Under the pieces are notes generated by a model that saw only the letters and a list, made by a program, of their open reading frames with translations, searched no databases and had not been told where the DNA came from. From the NCBI RefSeq assembly GCF_014905415.1, contig NZ_BNEO01000011.1:1-43522 (forward strand): DNA of 43,522 nt. Direction: 5' to 3'. Shown here in pieces: positions 27,373-36,116 of this stretch (positions are counted from its first letter, which is position 1; the number at the start of each line of letters is the position of its first letter). The stretch is from Virgibacillus salexigens. Its GTDB lineage: Bacteria > Bacillota > Bacilli > Bacillales > Amphibacillaceae. The position numbers and the translations under genes are program-made.

Positions 27373-28563
27373 ATGAGGAAATACCACTACTTTGAACTTC
27401 TTTTTATCTTTATTATATTTCTATTCTTAACAGGATGCTGGGATCGTGTAGAAATTGAAGATCGAGGCTTTGTTGTTGGCTCTGCCATAGATTTAGTAGA
27501 TAAGAAATCAGATGGGACATATGAACTTATGCTCACTAACCAAGTAGTTGTTCCTTCTGGGATAGGAACACCAATGGAAAGTAAAGGGGATCAAAAAGCT
27601 TATATGAATATCTCAGCTACTGGAGGTAGCCTGTTTGATATTACTCGAGAAATGTCTTCATTAACAAGCCAATCCCTATTTTTTCAGCACATGAAGGTGC
27701 TTATTGTCTCAGAAGATGTTGTAAAAGAACCACGTTTATTTGCGGACATCATGGACGTCCATCTTCGTGATCATGAAATGCGTCGAAGTATGAGAATGGT
27801 AATCGTAGAAGGAGAAGCAAGACAAGCCTTTAATATAAAACCTGAAAACGAAAAAATACCCTCTTTATATTTGGAATCATTGATGGATAACAATTATAAA
27901 AACTTCGGGTCATTAAAACCTATCCACATAGGGGATATTCAGGAGTTTTTATTAAGTGAAAGAAGTTATGTTATTCCAGAACTACACATTTCTGATAATA
28001 AATTTCTTCAGTATAAGGGGGCAGCAGTATTTCGGGGGATTAGTAATGAAATGATTGATTCTCTTACAGAAGAAGAAACAGTAGGACTAGAGTTTATAAC
28101 GGAAAAGGGTGCAGGGGGGGTAATTGAAATAGAAGTAGATGGTCAAAAGCTAACCATTGAAATATCAAATATTAATCAATCTATCCAAGTTAAGGAAAAA
28201 AATAAAGAAAATATTAGGATTGAAGTAACAATTAATGTGGAAGGGAAGGTTGGTGAACGATTTGGGGAGGCAGAAAACGTGTTGAATTCAACTTATTTGC
28301 AAAAAGTAGAAAAAGCTACTGAAAAAAGGGTTAAAGAAGTAGCTGAAAAGACAATTGAAAAAGCCCAAAAGGATTTAAAAGTAGATATATTGGGGATTAA
28401 TAACATTCTTTATCAAAGGCACTACGACTTTTGGAATGAGATAAAAGATGATTGGCTCAGAGGGGGAAATTCCTTTTCACAAAGTATCATAAATGTATCT
28501 ACAAATGCGGAAGTTGAATCTGTTGGTTCGGTACGTAAAGATAAAGCAAATGACAGTGAATAA
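27373..28563 (+). CDS. Orphan Ger(x)C germinant-receptor lipoprotein
   Basis: The 396-residue protein has a signal peptide ending in the lipobox LTGC (Cys22), directly followed by WDRVEIEDRGFVVGSAID, the standard GerC start. The mature part has the three GerC domains (SLTSQSLFFQHMKVLIVSED, IHIGDIQEFLLS, LQYKGAAVFRG) and the ending LYQRHYDFWNEIKDDW. No A or B subunit gene is adjacent. It may work with receptor subunits encoded elsewhere or be left from a lost operon. The frame is intact. The ribosome site is GAGGAGT with 14 nt to the ATG, which is a long gap. Confidence 0.92.
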   Translation: MRKYHYFELLFIFIIFLFLTGCWDRVEIEDRGFVVGSAIDLVDKKSDGTYELMLTNQVVVPSGIGTPMESKGDQKAYMNISATGGSLFDITREMSSLTSQSLFFQHMKVLIVSEDVVKEPRLFADIMDVHLRDHEMRRSMRMVIVEGEARQAFNIKPENEKIPSLYLESLMDNNYKNFGSLKPIHIGDIQEFLLSERSYVIPELHISDNKFLQYKGAAVFRGISNEMIDSLTEEETVGLEFITEKGAGGVIEIEVDGQKLTIEISNINQSIQVKEKNKENIRIEVTINVEGKVGERFGEAENVLNSTYLQKVEKATEKRVKEVAEKTIEKAQKDLKVDILGINNILYQRHYDFWNEIKDDWLRGGNSFSQSIINVSTNAEVESVGSVRKDKANDSE

Positions 28564-28807
28564 GTGTATTTTGGTTACCATAAAGATTTCCCTTTCAAAC
28601 AAAACAATCCTTGCTATTAATTTTAGCAAACGAACTTTTTTAAACTAGTTGGTGTGTAATTTTGTCAAATAAATCAACAAGGGAAAAGGAGCAAATTTAT
28701 TCTCCCATTTTTATAACATAGAACCCAAAATTAAAGGTTAAACCTAATCTTGATATGGATATTAAAATTTTGTTTATTTTCTTCCGATTGATTGATAAGC
28801 TAATCAG

Positions 28808-28850
28808 AAAAAGATGTAGTCAACCATATACAATTAGCTACATCTTTTTT
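28808..28850 (+). terminator. Terminator downstream of orphan gerC
   Basis: AAAAAGATGTAG pairs with CTACATCTTTTTT around an 18-nt loop, about 245 nt after the gerC stop. The distance leaves doubt that it belongs to gerC. Confidence 0.65.
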
Positions 28851-28896
28851 AATAATTCTCAATCGTCGAGAATAAGAAGAGTAAGAATATTTATCT

Positions 28897-28983
28897 TTAC
28901 ATAAGCAAAGGACCCAGAATTCCCAACAATAAGAAGGATAATGCTAAGATATAAGCATAAAGATTTTTTCTTAAAAAAAACAT
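28897..28983 (-). CDS. Possible 28-aa single-helix membrane peptide
   Basis: The frame MFFLRKNLYAYILALSFLLL.. ends GILGPLLM. A basic start and one membrane helix resemble small bacillar membrane peptides. There is no convincing ribosome site, so it may be chance or a degraded gene. Confidence 0.25.
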   Translation of the reverse strand: MFFLRKNLYAYILALSFLLLGILGPLLM

Positions 28984-29074
28984 ATCATACTATTCTTTCA
29001 ATATTTTTGTATTATTCAATCAAGTTTGGAGGTTTAATCTTTATAATTAATTTTAGAGCCTAGTACTAAATTAA

Positions 29075-29217
29075 GTACCTAAAACGACCGTTTTTTGATA
29101 ACGAATTTCTACCGTTTTAAAGTTTTAAAAATCCTAGATTTTGGTCAATAACTCAACTTCAAAAGACGTATCAAAATCAAAATAACAATATGTACCTAGA
29201 CTATCGTTTTTGATAAC
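29075..29217. repeat. res-like recombination site upstream of the resolvase
   Basis: GTACCT..CGTTTTTTGATAAC at 29075-29102 is repeated as GTACCT..CGTTTTTGATAAC at 29192-29217. A third, inverted core (GTATCAAAA) lies at 29168-29176. Three spaced subsites just upstream of a serine resolvase gene fit a res site, which also serves for autoregulation. Confidence 0.6.
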
Positions 29218-29244
29218 ATAGAGTGAGAAATTTTAAAATGGGAG

Positions 29245-29808
29245 ATGACATTTTATGTTATTTGGTTATGCGAGGGCAGTACAAAAGATCAAAATTTACA
29301 TATGCAATTTGATGCTTTGAAAAATTATGGTGTTAAGGAAGAAAATATATTCTCAGAAAAAATAACTGGTACAAAAAAAGACCGACCAAACTTTACAGAG
29401 ATGTTAAAATATCTCCGAGAAGGAGATACCGTTGTAGTCTACAAATTGGATCGAATAGGGCGAAGTACAAAACATTTAGTTGACCTGATTAATGATTTTC
29501 AAGATAAGGGTATTAACTTTTTGTCTATTAATGAAAATATTGATACCACTACAGCAATGGGAAAGTTAGTCTTTACGATCTTTAGTGGACTTGCTCAATT
29601 TGAACGAGACATTATATCAGAACGGACAAGATCGGGCTTAGAAAGCGCTCGGGCTCGGGGGCGAAAAGGAGGAAGACCACGAAAGGATCAGTCAAAGTTG
29701 GATATGGCTTTTAAGATGTACGATAGTAAGGACTACAGTATTAAAGAAATCCTGGATGCAACTGGAATTAGTAGAGCAACGTTTTATAGATATTTAAGCA
29801 ATAGATAA
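29245..29808 (+). pseudogene. Serine resolvase/invertase with an N-terminal frameshift
   Basis: The body is a small serine recombinase: STKDQNLHMQFDALKNYGV, KLDRIGRSTKHLVDLINDF, GKLVFTIFSGLAQFERDIIS and a C-terminal HTH (KEILDATGISRATFYRYL). The native start MLFGYAR is at 29255, in another frame. One base is missing between YAR and STKDQN, exactly beside the nucleophilic Ser. The frame that is open starts at 29245 and gives MTFYVIWLCEG before STKDQN, which destroys the YARVS strand. Activity of that product is doubtful. An assembly error of one base would restore it. Confidence 0.85.
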
Positions 29809-29915
29809 CCACTTATTCATGGGAAACAAAGTTAGAAATTAGCTGTTTTTGTTTCGTTATTTACGTTAAATACGGTCAAAAAACATACTGTATATAAGGG
29901 CACGATTGTTAAGAA

Positions 29916-29948
29916 AGAGCCACATTCCCAATAGAAGAATGTGGCTCT
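29916..29948. terminator. Inverted repeat after the resolvase
   Basis: AGAGCCACATTC and GAATGTGGCTCT form a perfect 12-bp stem around a 9-nt loop between the resolvase and the convergent HxlR gene. There is little T tract on either side. Confidence 0.6.
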
Positions 29949-30027
29949 CATTGTTAGAGGTAAGCAATTTTCCATTTTACGTAAGCCAGCAATTTTGCGG
30001 GTTAACCGGCCTTATCTGGTTTTGAGC

Positions 30028-30387
30028 CTATTCAGGGGAATGGCTGGCTTGATTCGCATCGTGCGTTATTTCCCATTTCTGTCTCCAATTGCGCATTTCG
30101 ATCAATACGCTTTGAAAGTCTTCTCCCTTTTCTGTTAATGAGTATTCCACTGTAACAGGAACTGTAGGGAACACTTGACGTTGGATGATTTCATTCTTTT
30201 CCAAATGACGCAACGTATCTGTTAACGATTTGGTATTGATGTCATCTAAGTTTCTTCGCAACTGATTGAAACGCTGTGAACCTTTATACAACTCAGCCAG
30301 TACGAGAAACGCCCATTTACCCCCTAAAATTTGCAATACATCACCAACCGCAAACCAGCAATTCTTTTCTTCAGCTGATGTTTTCAT
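30028..30387 (-). CDS. HxlR-family transcriptional regulator
   Basis: HxlR proteins are winged-helix regulators, several of which (YodB, HypR, CatR) sense quinones, aldehydes or oxidants through an N-terminal Cys. The 119-residue protein shows GDVLQILGGKWAFLVLAELY, FNQLRRNLDDINTKSLTDTL and PVTVEYSLTEKG, the family core. A Cys is present in EEKNCWFAVG at the sensing position. The ATG at 30387 is chosen because GGGGGT lies 6 nt upstream. It is divergent from the efflux operon, with a dyad between them, so it most likely represses that operon. Confidence 0.9.
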   Translation of the reverse strand: MKTSAEEKNCWFAVGDVLQILGGKWAFLVLAELYKGSQRFNQLRRNLDDINTKSLTDTLRHLEKNEIIQRQVFPTVPVTVEYSLTEKGEDFQSVLIEMRNWRQKWEITHDANQASHSPE

Positions 30388-30420
30388 ATCATTACCCCCA
30401 TACTTTAAAATATAAAGCAG

Positions 30421-30447
30421 ATTTATATTGTGAAACAATATATAAAT
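30421..30447. promoter_or_regulatory. Candidate HxlR operator
   Basis: TATATTGT, a GAA centre, then ACAATATA form an inverted repeat (30424-30442) with partly symmetric ATTTA/TAAAT flanks. It lies between the divergent HxlR and MFS genes, about 35 nt from the HxlR start, where a repressor would block both. Confidence 0.6.
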
Positions 30448-30458
30448 AAATTGCCTTC

Positions 30459-30487
30459 TTTAAAGACTACACCCTTCTCATTATAAT
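30459..30487 (+). promoter_or_regulatory. Probable promoter of the efflux operon
   Basis: TTTAAA, a 17-nt spacer, then a consensus TATAAT ending 43 nt before the MFS start. The -35 is weak, consistent with a regulated promoter. Confidence 0.5.
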
Positions 30488-30530
30488 AGCAATAGGGGCA
30501 TCGGCCTCAATTATAAAGAGAGAAAGGATC

Positions 30531-32006
30531 ATGTCCAATATGACTAGAATCGGCAAGGAGTCAGAGAATGATCCCATCAAGTCGATTATGGGGCTATTAA
30601 TGGTCATTATTTTTGGGATGTTCATGGTTGTTTTGGACGCAACGGCCTTGAATGTTATGCTTCCGAGTTTAAATTCGGATTTTAATAGTTCATACAATAC
30701 AGTTCAATGGACTGTAACGGCTTATACACTTGCACAGGCAGCGGTTGTTCCGATCGCGGGATGGATGACCGAGCGATTTGGTACAAAGCGCATTTATCTT
30801 ATTTGTATTGGGATCTTCGCAGTCGGATCATTATTATGTGCGTTATCGACTTCAATCAAGCAATTGATCCTGTTCCGAATTCTCCAAGGACTCGGTGGAG
30901 GGATGGTATTGCCGATTGCATTTGCCTTTACATATCGGATAGCTCCTCCAGGTAAAACGGGCGCCGTTATGGGAATCGTCACCGCACCCATGTTACTAGC
31001 CCCAGCTCTTGGACCTGTGTTGTCTGGTTGGATGGTCGATTACATTACATGGCACTGGGTATTTCTCATTAACATTCCGATAGGCGCCGTCACAATACTG
31101 GTCGGTATTCGAAAGCTACCCAAGATGGGACGCCAATCTGTTGGTAATCTAGATATGTTAGGAATTATTCTTGCCCCGCTTGTTTTCTCCGCGCTTTGCT
31201 ATGGCATTAGTGAAGGGGGGAGCGATTGGGGGTCACCCACAACATTAATAGGCTTGTCTGTCGGGGGATTTGCTTTGTTACTGTTTGTGATTTCCCAATT
31301 ACGACGTCAACATCCACTGCTTGAACTTCGGGTATTCCGATCTATGAATTTTACGCGAGGTATCCTTGTTCAATGGGTCGCTTTTCTTGCTTTATATGGC
31401 AGCTCTTTTCTCATTCCTCAGTTTTTACAGCATGCCAAGGGATACACGGCTTTTGAGACGGGGCTTACCATGTCGGCAGAAGCGTTGACGTCCGCATTGG
31501 TCATTCCGATTGCCAGCCGATTTTTCGATAAATTCGGGGCGCGGCCTCTTGCAATCGCTGGAATGGGCTCGGTGGCTGTGTCTGCTTTGATTTTTTCGCA
31601 GACAACTTCTGAAGACGGACTATGGATGATTTTAATAGCGTTGATTATGCTAGGCGCCGGCGTAGGTTTATCGATGATGCCGATTAACACACATTTGCTG
31701 CAAAGTGCTCCAAAGCATTTGTCAGGTAGGGTCTCCGCACTAACAGGGGCTATGCAACAGGTGATGACGTCTTTTGCTGTAGCCGGTTCAGCGACGATAT
31801 TAATGAGCAATTTAACAAACCATTTAGCTTCAGTTGACAGGGAACTTAAAGCATGGTCTTCAGCTTTTGGAAATACGTTTTTAGTTATTATGTCGCTGGC
31901 TATTGTAGGAACTGTGTTAGCCTTATTTATTCAAAGACCAAAACAAATATCGGATCCGGATGAAGAAAAAGTAGAGTCTGAAGTCGGCAGTATGGGGGAT
32001 CACTGA
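30531..32006 (+). CDS. DHA2-family multidrug efflux MFS transporter (EmrB/QacA type)
   Basis: This is a 491-residue, 14-helix drug:H+ antiporter. Motif D1 is VVLDATALNVMLPSL in helix 1. Motif A is GWMTERFGTKRIYL. Motif C is around VTAPMLLAPALGPVLSGWMV with WHWVFLINIPIG, typical of EmrB/LmrB relatives. GAGAAAGGA precedes the ATG. It leads an operon with a DoxX gene 53 nt downstream and is divergent from the HxlR regulator, a set usually involved in toxic electrophile or drug efflux. The frame is intact and its G+C is visibly higher than its surroundings, suggesting acquisition. Confidence 0.92.
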   Translation: MSNMTRIGKESENDPIKSIMGLLMVIIFGMFMVVLDATALNVMLPSLNSDFNSSYNTVQWTVTAYTLAQAAVVPIAGWMTERFGTKRIYLICIGIFAVGSLLCALSTSIKQLILFRILQGLGGGMVLPIAFAFTYRIAPPGKTGAVMGIVTAPMLLAPALGPVLSGWMVDYITWHWVFLINIPIGAVTILVGIRKLPKMGRQSVGNLDMLGIILAPLVFSALCYGISEGGSDWGSPTTLIGLSVGGFALLLFVISQLRRQHPLLELRVFRSMNFTRGILVQWVAFLALYGSSFLIPQFLQHAKGYTAFETGLTMSAEALTSALVIPIASRFFDKFGARPLAIAGMGSVAVSALIFSQTTSEDGLWMILIALIMLGAGVGLSMMPINTHLLQSAPKHLSGRVSALTGAMQQVMTSFAVAGSATILMSNLTNHLASVDRELKAWSSAFGNTFLVIMSLAIVGTVLALFIQRPKQISDPDEEKVESEVGSMGDH

Positions 32007-32059
32007 TTCGGCATATCGTTGGTTTAATACAAAACTAAATTCAAAGGAGGAAGTACAAA

Positions 32060-32443
32060 ATGAATAAGTGGCGGAAATACGCCGGTTGGGTCGGCCTTAT
32101 TTTGATGGCGTTAATATTTATTCTGGCTGGGGCCCTGAAACTAATGGGTGTTCAAGTAATGGTAGAGATATTCGACAGGTTGGGTTATCCTGCGTGGTTT
32201 CGTATCGCAATAGGCGTCCTGGAAATTGTCGGTGCGTTTGCGTTACCGATACGGCATACCTCCCGTTACGCAGCATTTTTATTGGCGTTGATTATGATCG
32301 GAGCTATCACGTCAACGATTATCAATGGGCAGATTGTTAATGTGGTGCTACCGGTTGTTTTACTTTTCTTTCTTATATGGATCGCAGTGGTGGGGAAATC
32401 TGTAAAATACCACAAATTAAATAAGGAAACAATGACATCCTGA
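32060..32443 (+). CDS. DoxX-family membrane protein
   Basis: A 127-residue protein with four helices (WVGLILMALIFILAGALKLM, then RIAIGVLEIVGAFALPI, YAAFLLALIMIGAITSTII and a last VVLPVVLLFFLIWIAVV). The AGALKL..G pattern in helix 1 and the E in ..GVLEIVGAF fit DoxX/DoxX-like proteins, often linked to quinone or thiol redox stress. It has a perfect AAAGGAGG site and follows the efflux pump, so it is probably co-regulated by HxlR. Confidence 0.85.
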   Translation: MNKWRKYAGWVGLILMALIFILAGALKLMGVQVMVEIFDRLGYPAWFRIAIGVLEIVGAFALPIRHTSRYAAFLLALIMIGAITSTIINGQIVNVVLPVVLLFFLIWIAVVGKSVKYHKLNKETMTS

Positions 32444-32621
32444 AGTAATAGAAATAAGCTTTTAAATAAGCATTTGTTGCGATTTTTGGTAGTATTTCGA
32501 GTGAAAAATAGATGTGGTGGTGAATTGCATTGAATTTTGATACCTCTTAATAAGAGGTTATTATAAAAACAAAGGATTGGTTGAACGATCTTAAACAAAC
32601 GGAGTTCGATTGTAAAGAATT

Positions 32622-32659
32622 AAGCCCAATTTCTGGTATAATACTGAGAAATTGGGCTT
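32622..32659. terminator. Bidirectional terminator between DoxX and the arginase-family gene
   Basis: AAGCCCAATTTCT and AGAAATTGGGCTT form a 13-bp perfect stem around a 12-nt loop between two convergent genes. T tracts are weak on both sides. A smaller ACCTCTTA/TAAGAGGT hairpin at 32541-32557 lies upstream. Confidence 0.65.
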
Positions 32660-32735
32660 GTAGGATTGAAGGGTTTTTAAGTTGTATATACGTATTTTCC
32701 TAACGCTATCCTAATATGCGTCCCCATTTAAAATT

Positions 32736-33650
32736 CTAGACGGAATCACCTTTGTCTGGACGTAATACTTCAATCATCATATCTGCGAAGGATTTTGTTA
32801 CATTTTGGGAAGGATCTAAATCAGGGTCCAGTATTGTCACATTCATACCTGCCAATTTGTGAGACATGAATAAAGTTTTGAGGATATAAATAAGTTCATT
32901 CCACTGTAAACCATTAGTTTCCGAACAGTCCACACTAGGCATTATAGCTGCATCGAGTACATCGGCATCCAAATGTAACCAAAAGCCATCGACCTCATTT
33001 CGATTAATAAAGTCATCTATTGCCGCAGCTGTTTTTTTCTTGCCTTCACGAATCAAATAATCCGAGCTCAAACTAGTAATGCCATCACGGTTTAATTCTT
33101 CAATGATCTCCTGCTCCGGGTCGGATTCACGGAAACCAAAAGTAAGGGAATGGTCACTACGAATATAGGGTTTTCGGTTTTCCAGATTTGTTAGAATATC
33201 AGTCCCTTTTCCTGTAACAATGGCCAAATCCATGCCAGCTACAACTGCTCGATCTCTGTTCCCTTTGTGGTAATAATCTGGATGGGCATCAATATGAATC
33301 AGTCCATATTTTCCCCTGCGCGCTAAAGCTAATGAGCTCCCAACCAACACACTGCAGTCACCACCTAAAACTATGGGGAATGCGGAGTTGTTCAATACCC
33401 CTCCCACTGCATCTGCCAATTCGGTTGAAAAAGATGCTATTTGGTTTCCGTTCAAAGCCCCATCATCATAAATTGCCTTCTTAGGGTTTACAGGTCGAGA
33501 AAGCCTTGTAATTTCTGCCCCAATCGATGAATGAAAGCCTAGCTTCTCAAGAGCATCTGGTAACTTATCGCATCCTCGCTCTCTACCATCTGGGTATTTA
33601 CTAAGTCCAAGATTGATTGGGGCATGAATGATCTGAATCCTTTTTTTCAT
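32736..33650 (-). CDS. Arginase/agmatinase-family (ureohydrolase) enzyme
   Basis: The family hydrolyses guanidino compounds at a di-Mn centre. The 304-residue protein shows IDAHPDY (D121, H123, D125) and HLDADVLD (D228, D230) as metal motifs. The first motif is GGDCS, with Cys99 where arginases have the ligand His of GGDHS. The N-terminus (KKRIQIIHAPINLGLSKYPD) is unlike RocF, so the substrate is open. The ATG at 33650 is chosen (AAAGGAGT 8 nt upstream) over a TTG at 33659. It is monocistronic, with no arginine-catabolism neighbours. Confidence 0.85.
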   Translation of the reverse strand: MKKRIQIIHAPINLGLSKYPDGRERGCDKLPDALEKLGFHSSIGAEITRLSRPVNPKKAIYDDGALNGNQIASFSTELADAVGGVLNNSAFPIVLGGDCSVLVGSSLALARRGKYGLIHIDAHPDYYHKGNRDRAVVAGMDLAIVTGKGTDILTNLENRKPYIRSDHSLTFGFRESDPEQEIIEELNRDGITSLSSDYLIREGKKKTAAAIDDFINRNEVDGFWLHLDADVLDAAIMPSVDCSETNGLQWNELIYILKTLFMSHKLAGMNVTILDPDLDPSQNVTKSFADMMIEVLRPDKGDSV

Positions 33651-33764
33651 GAAACACAACTCCTTTCAGACTAGTGAACAGCCACTTCGACTTGATTATT
33701 CGTGATCTTTAAAATAAACTTTACGTATTACTATATATCATAATATGTAAGGGGTCAAACGAAA

Positions 33765-34325
33765 ATGAAGTATTACAATGAATCGTGGTTATCATTCACG
33801 CTTGCTGTGATAAACACTTACGATCCTTACTACAAGGAACCAGAACGACTTAATAGTACGGTGCAATTACGCGACCTGACAGAAAAACATGGATTGTTCT
33901 TCGATGAATTACCAACTCTAAAGGATGTAAGGGCTATTCGAACCTATCGTGACAACTTACGTAACCTAATCATCAGAGGAAGTGATACGAATTTAGTAGA
34001 TTTCCTAACCGAGTGTGAATCACATTCTCCTATAAAATCAAAACTGTATATAAAAGAAAACGGCAATTTTGATTTTTTCTATGAGGAATCGAACAGGAAA
34101 GACAGTACTTTGAAAAACAGCATCTTGGCAATATGCTCGTTTACATTAGGAAGGGAGTTAGTTGAATACGGGAGAGATCGCCTCAAAGTATGCGTCTCGG
34201 CACCCTGTGAGGAAATATTTGTGGATCATTCAAAAAATGGGCTCCAACGTTTCTGTAGTAAACGGTGCTCCAACCGCTTTCATGTAAATAAGCACCGAGA
34301 ATCCAATAAGCTAAGAGACAAATAA
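33765..34325 (+). CDS. CGNR zinc-finger (ABATE) domain protein
   Basis: The 186-residue protein has an N-terminal ABATE-like helical region and a C-terminal zinc finger CVSAPCEEIFVDHS..FCSKRCSNRFHVNKHR. The family name comes from CGNR; here the motif is CSNR, but all four Cys are kept. Such proteins are thought to be transcription regulators, often of stress or efflux genes. It is divergent from the arginase-family gene and stands alone. The ribosome site is TAAGGGG. Confidence 0.82.
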   Translation: MKYYNESWLSFTLAVINTYDPYYKEPERLNSTVQLRDLTEKHGLFFDELPTLKDVRAIRTYRDNLRNLIIRGSDTNLVDFLTECESHSPIKSKLYIKENGNFDFFYEESNRKDSTLKNSILAICSFTLGRELVEYGRDRLKVCVSAPCEEIFVDHSKNGLQRFCSKRCSNRFHVNKHRESNKLRDK

Positions 34326-34599
34326 GACGAAACGGGTCACAAAATGTCCTTCAAATATTCTACATAAGGTTTATTCAAGTAAGATTTAATGCAGACATTA
34401 GAAGCCTTTGTGATATGAACAATTATTCAATCATCGGGAGCAATTCAAATATGAATTTTAATATGTTCTCATATAACAGAGTGGAATTTACTTCGTAGTA
34501 ATAAACAAAATGAAACAATTATAACTAAAAAACCAGTATAAATAATCCCCAAAATCTGATGTAACAGCTTTTGACACACCAATTTTTAGGAGGGTAAGT

Positions 34600-35054
34600 A
34601 TGGAGAGGTTATCTTTCCGGATATGTGGCCTTCTACTGTAAAACGTTTCTTACATAAATCATTTGGAGAGTCGTTATCAGTTAGAAAAATAGGAGGCGTT
34701 GTTCATGACGAAGGTTGTTTCCGAGTTACATTTCAAAATCAATTAGTGATCGTCAAGAAAACTAGAGAATCAAGGGAATGGTTTTTATATAAAGAAAATT
34801 CCCATACTCTTAGACAGCCTGGAGTGAATCATCCGGTATTATATGACGCATATACTAATAACGAAGAATATTGGTTAGTGTTGGAATACATTCCTTTGTT
34901 ATTACCTGAAAATCGGTGGGAGGCCGATAGCAGCATTCTTTCGATGCTTTTTTATCTTCACTACAGTACTTGGAAAAACGGACGGACGTTGACTAATCCA
35001 TATATTCCTAATTGGCTTACGAAATGTCAGAAAAATTCATACTTGCTATTTTAA
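34600..35054 (+). pseudogene. Aminoglycoside phosphotransferase-like kinase, truncated and frameshifted
   Basis: The ATG at 34600 has a good AGGAGGG site but its frame stops after 13 codons. The main frame picks up at DMWPSTVKRFLHKSFGESL and reads a kinase N-lobe (LVIVKKTRESREWFLYKENS, NEEYWLVLEYIPLLLPENRW), then ends at 35054 before any HGDL-type catalytic loop. The family is about 300 residues, so the catalytic C-lobe is lost. The substrate is unknown, and the APH label is for the fold only. Confidence 0.65.
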
Positions 35055-35372
35055 TTCATTTACTTATTTTGTTAGGCGACTTTAGAATAAGGATTTGTAC
35101 TCTACTTCAGAACTTTTGTGTTTATTTAGAACCCTAGTAAACTGCTATTTCTATATAAACAAATAGAGTTTGATATTATGATTATAGTAACAAAAAAATC
35201 GAGGGTTCTTAAAAGTGAAATAAAAATTATATCTGGATCACAATAAAATTGATGCAAAAATTCATGATGTATCGCATATATTTTTTGGTAATTCGCTCCT
35301 TCGGTTGAGAAAAATTACTACTTAATATTTTAAAGTTATAATTAAAGCATCATACAATGAGGAGAGATAATA
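35055..35372. other. Intergenic stretch, nothing recognised
   Basis: About 320 AT-rich bases without a gene, strong hairpin or consensus promoter. It could be what remains of the missing kinase C-lobe, but no such residues are recognisable. Confidence 0.5.
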
Positions 35373-36116
35373 GTGATTCAAGAAAGAAGTGCATTAAAAG
35401 ATAACTTAGGGAATTTCCCGGGTAGATGGTTAGGTGGTCTTTCGTTAATTATATCTCCTATTCTGTTGGTTATATCTTCTATGCTTCGAATACAATTTAA
35501 TTTCTTTTTCTCTGACCAGTTAGCAGCCTATGACACAAATCCAAACCTAATGCTAACGTCCTTTAGCTTTTTTTTAATCGGTATGATTTTATTATTCCCA
35601 GCTGTTCTAACACTTGTTCAGTTAATTAGCGTGGAGAAGCCGCGATTGGGGTTATGGGGAGGCCTATTAGTAATCCTTGGTTTGTTTGCCAGAGCGTTCC
35701 ACTCTGGGGCAGATCATTTCGCTTTTCAAGTTGTAAGAAGTACAAATGTTGAAGTTGCCACGCAGCTTGTCGGTGACTTCTATGGTATGTTTCATATTGT
35801 TAATATACTAAATTTCTCCATTCTATTTGGCTGGATTGTACTAGCTATAGGTGCTTATCTTTCTAACGTTTTTGGGTTGTTCCGTTCGATCGCTCTAGGA
35901 ATGATGTTTGTACTAGCTATAGGTATTTTAAAAGGAACAAATATGACGACGATAATCTCCTTATCTGGGCTTTGCATGGCTTTTCTTCCACTAGGAATTC
36001 AAGTTTTGAAAAGTGGGACCATGCCTAAATTGAAAACTGTTCTGTTATATTTAATCATTATTGTTTTGGTGGTTAGTTCATGGTTGCTCATGAGCGAAAT
36101 GGAAAGACCTCATTGA
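35373..36116 (+). CDS. Multi-helix membrane protein of unknown family
   Basis: The 247-residue product has about seven membrane helices, for example LGGLSLIISPILLVISSML, FFLIGMILLFPAVLTLVQLI, LGLWGGLLVILGLFARAF, ILFGWIVLAIGAYLS and a C-terminal TVLLYLIIIVLVVSSWLLMS. No transporter motif is evident. It has a GTG start with GAGGAGAGA 6 nt upstream. Its end overlaps by 7 nt the end of a convergent broken gene. Confidence 0.7.
   Translation: MIQERSALKDNLGNFPGRWLGGLSLIISPILLVISSMLRIQFNFFFSDQLAAYDTNPNLMLTSFSFFLIGMILLFPAVLTLVQLISVEKPRLGLWGGLLVILGLFARAFHSGADHFAFQVVRSTNVEVATQLVGDFYGMFHIVNILNFSILFGWIVLAIGAYLSNVFGLFRSIALGMMFVLAIGILKGTNMTTIISLSGLCMAFLPLGIQVLKSGTMPKLKTVLLYLIIIVLVVSSWLLMSEMERPH

Larger units (their letters stand above)
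28564..29244. other. Intergenic stretch between orphan gerC and the resolvase
   Basis: It contains the terminator at 28808-28850, a weak small membrane ORF on the minus strand (28897-28983) and the res-like repeats at 29075-29217. No other gene is seen. Confidence 0.6.

Noticed and set aside
32068-32340. 90-codon ORF overlapping the DoxX gene
   Set aside because: Out-of-frame shadow. The DoxX frame has a perfect ribosome site and four membrane helices.
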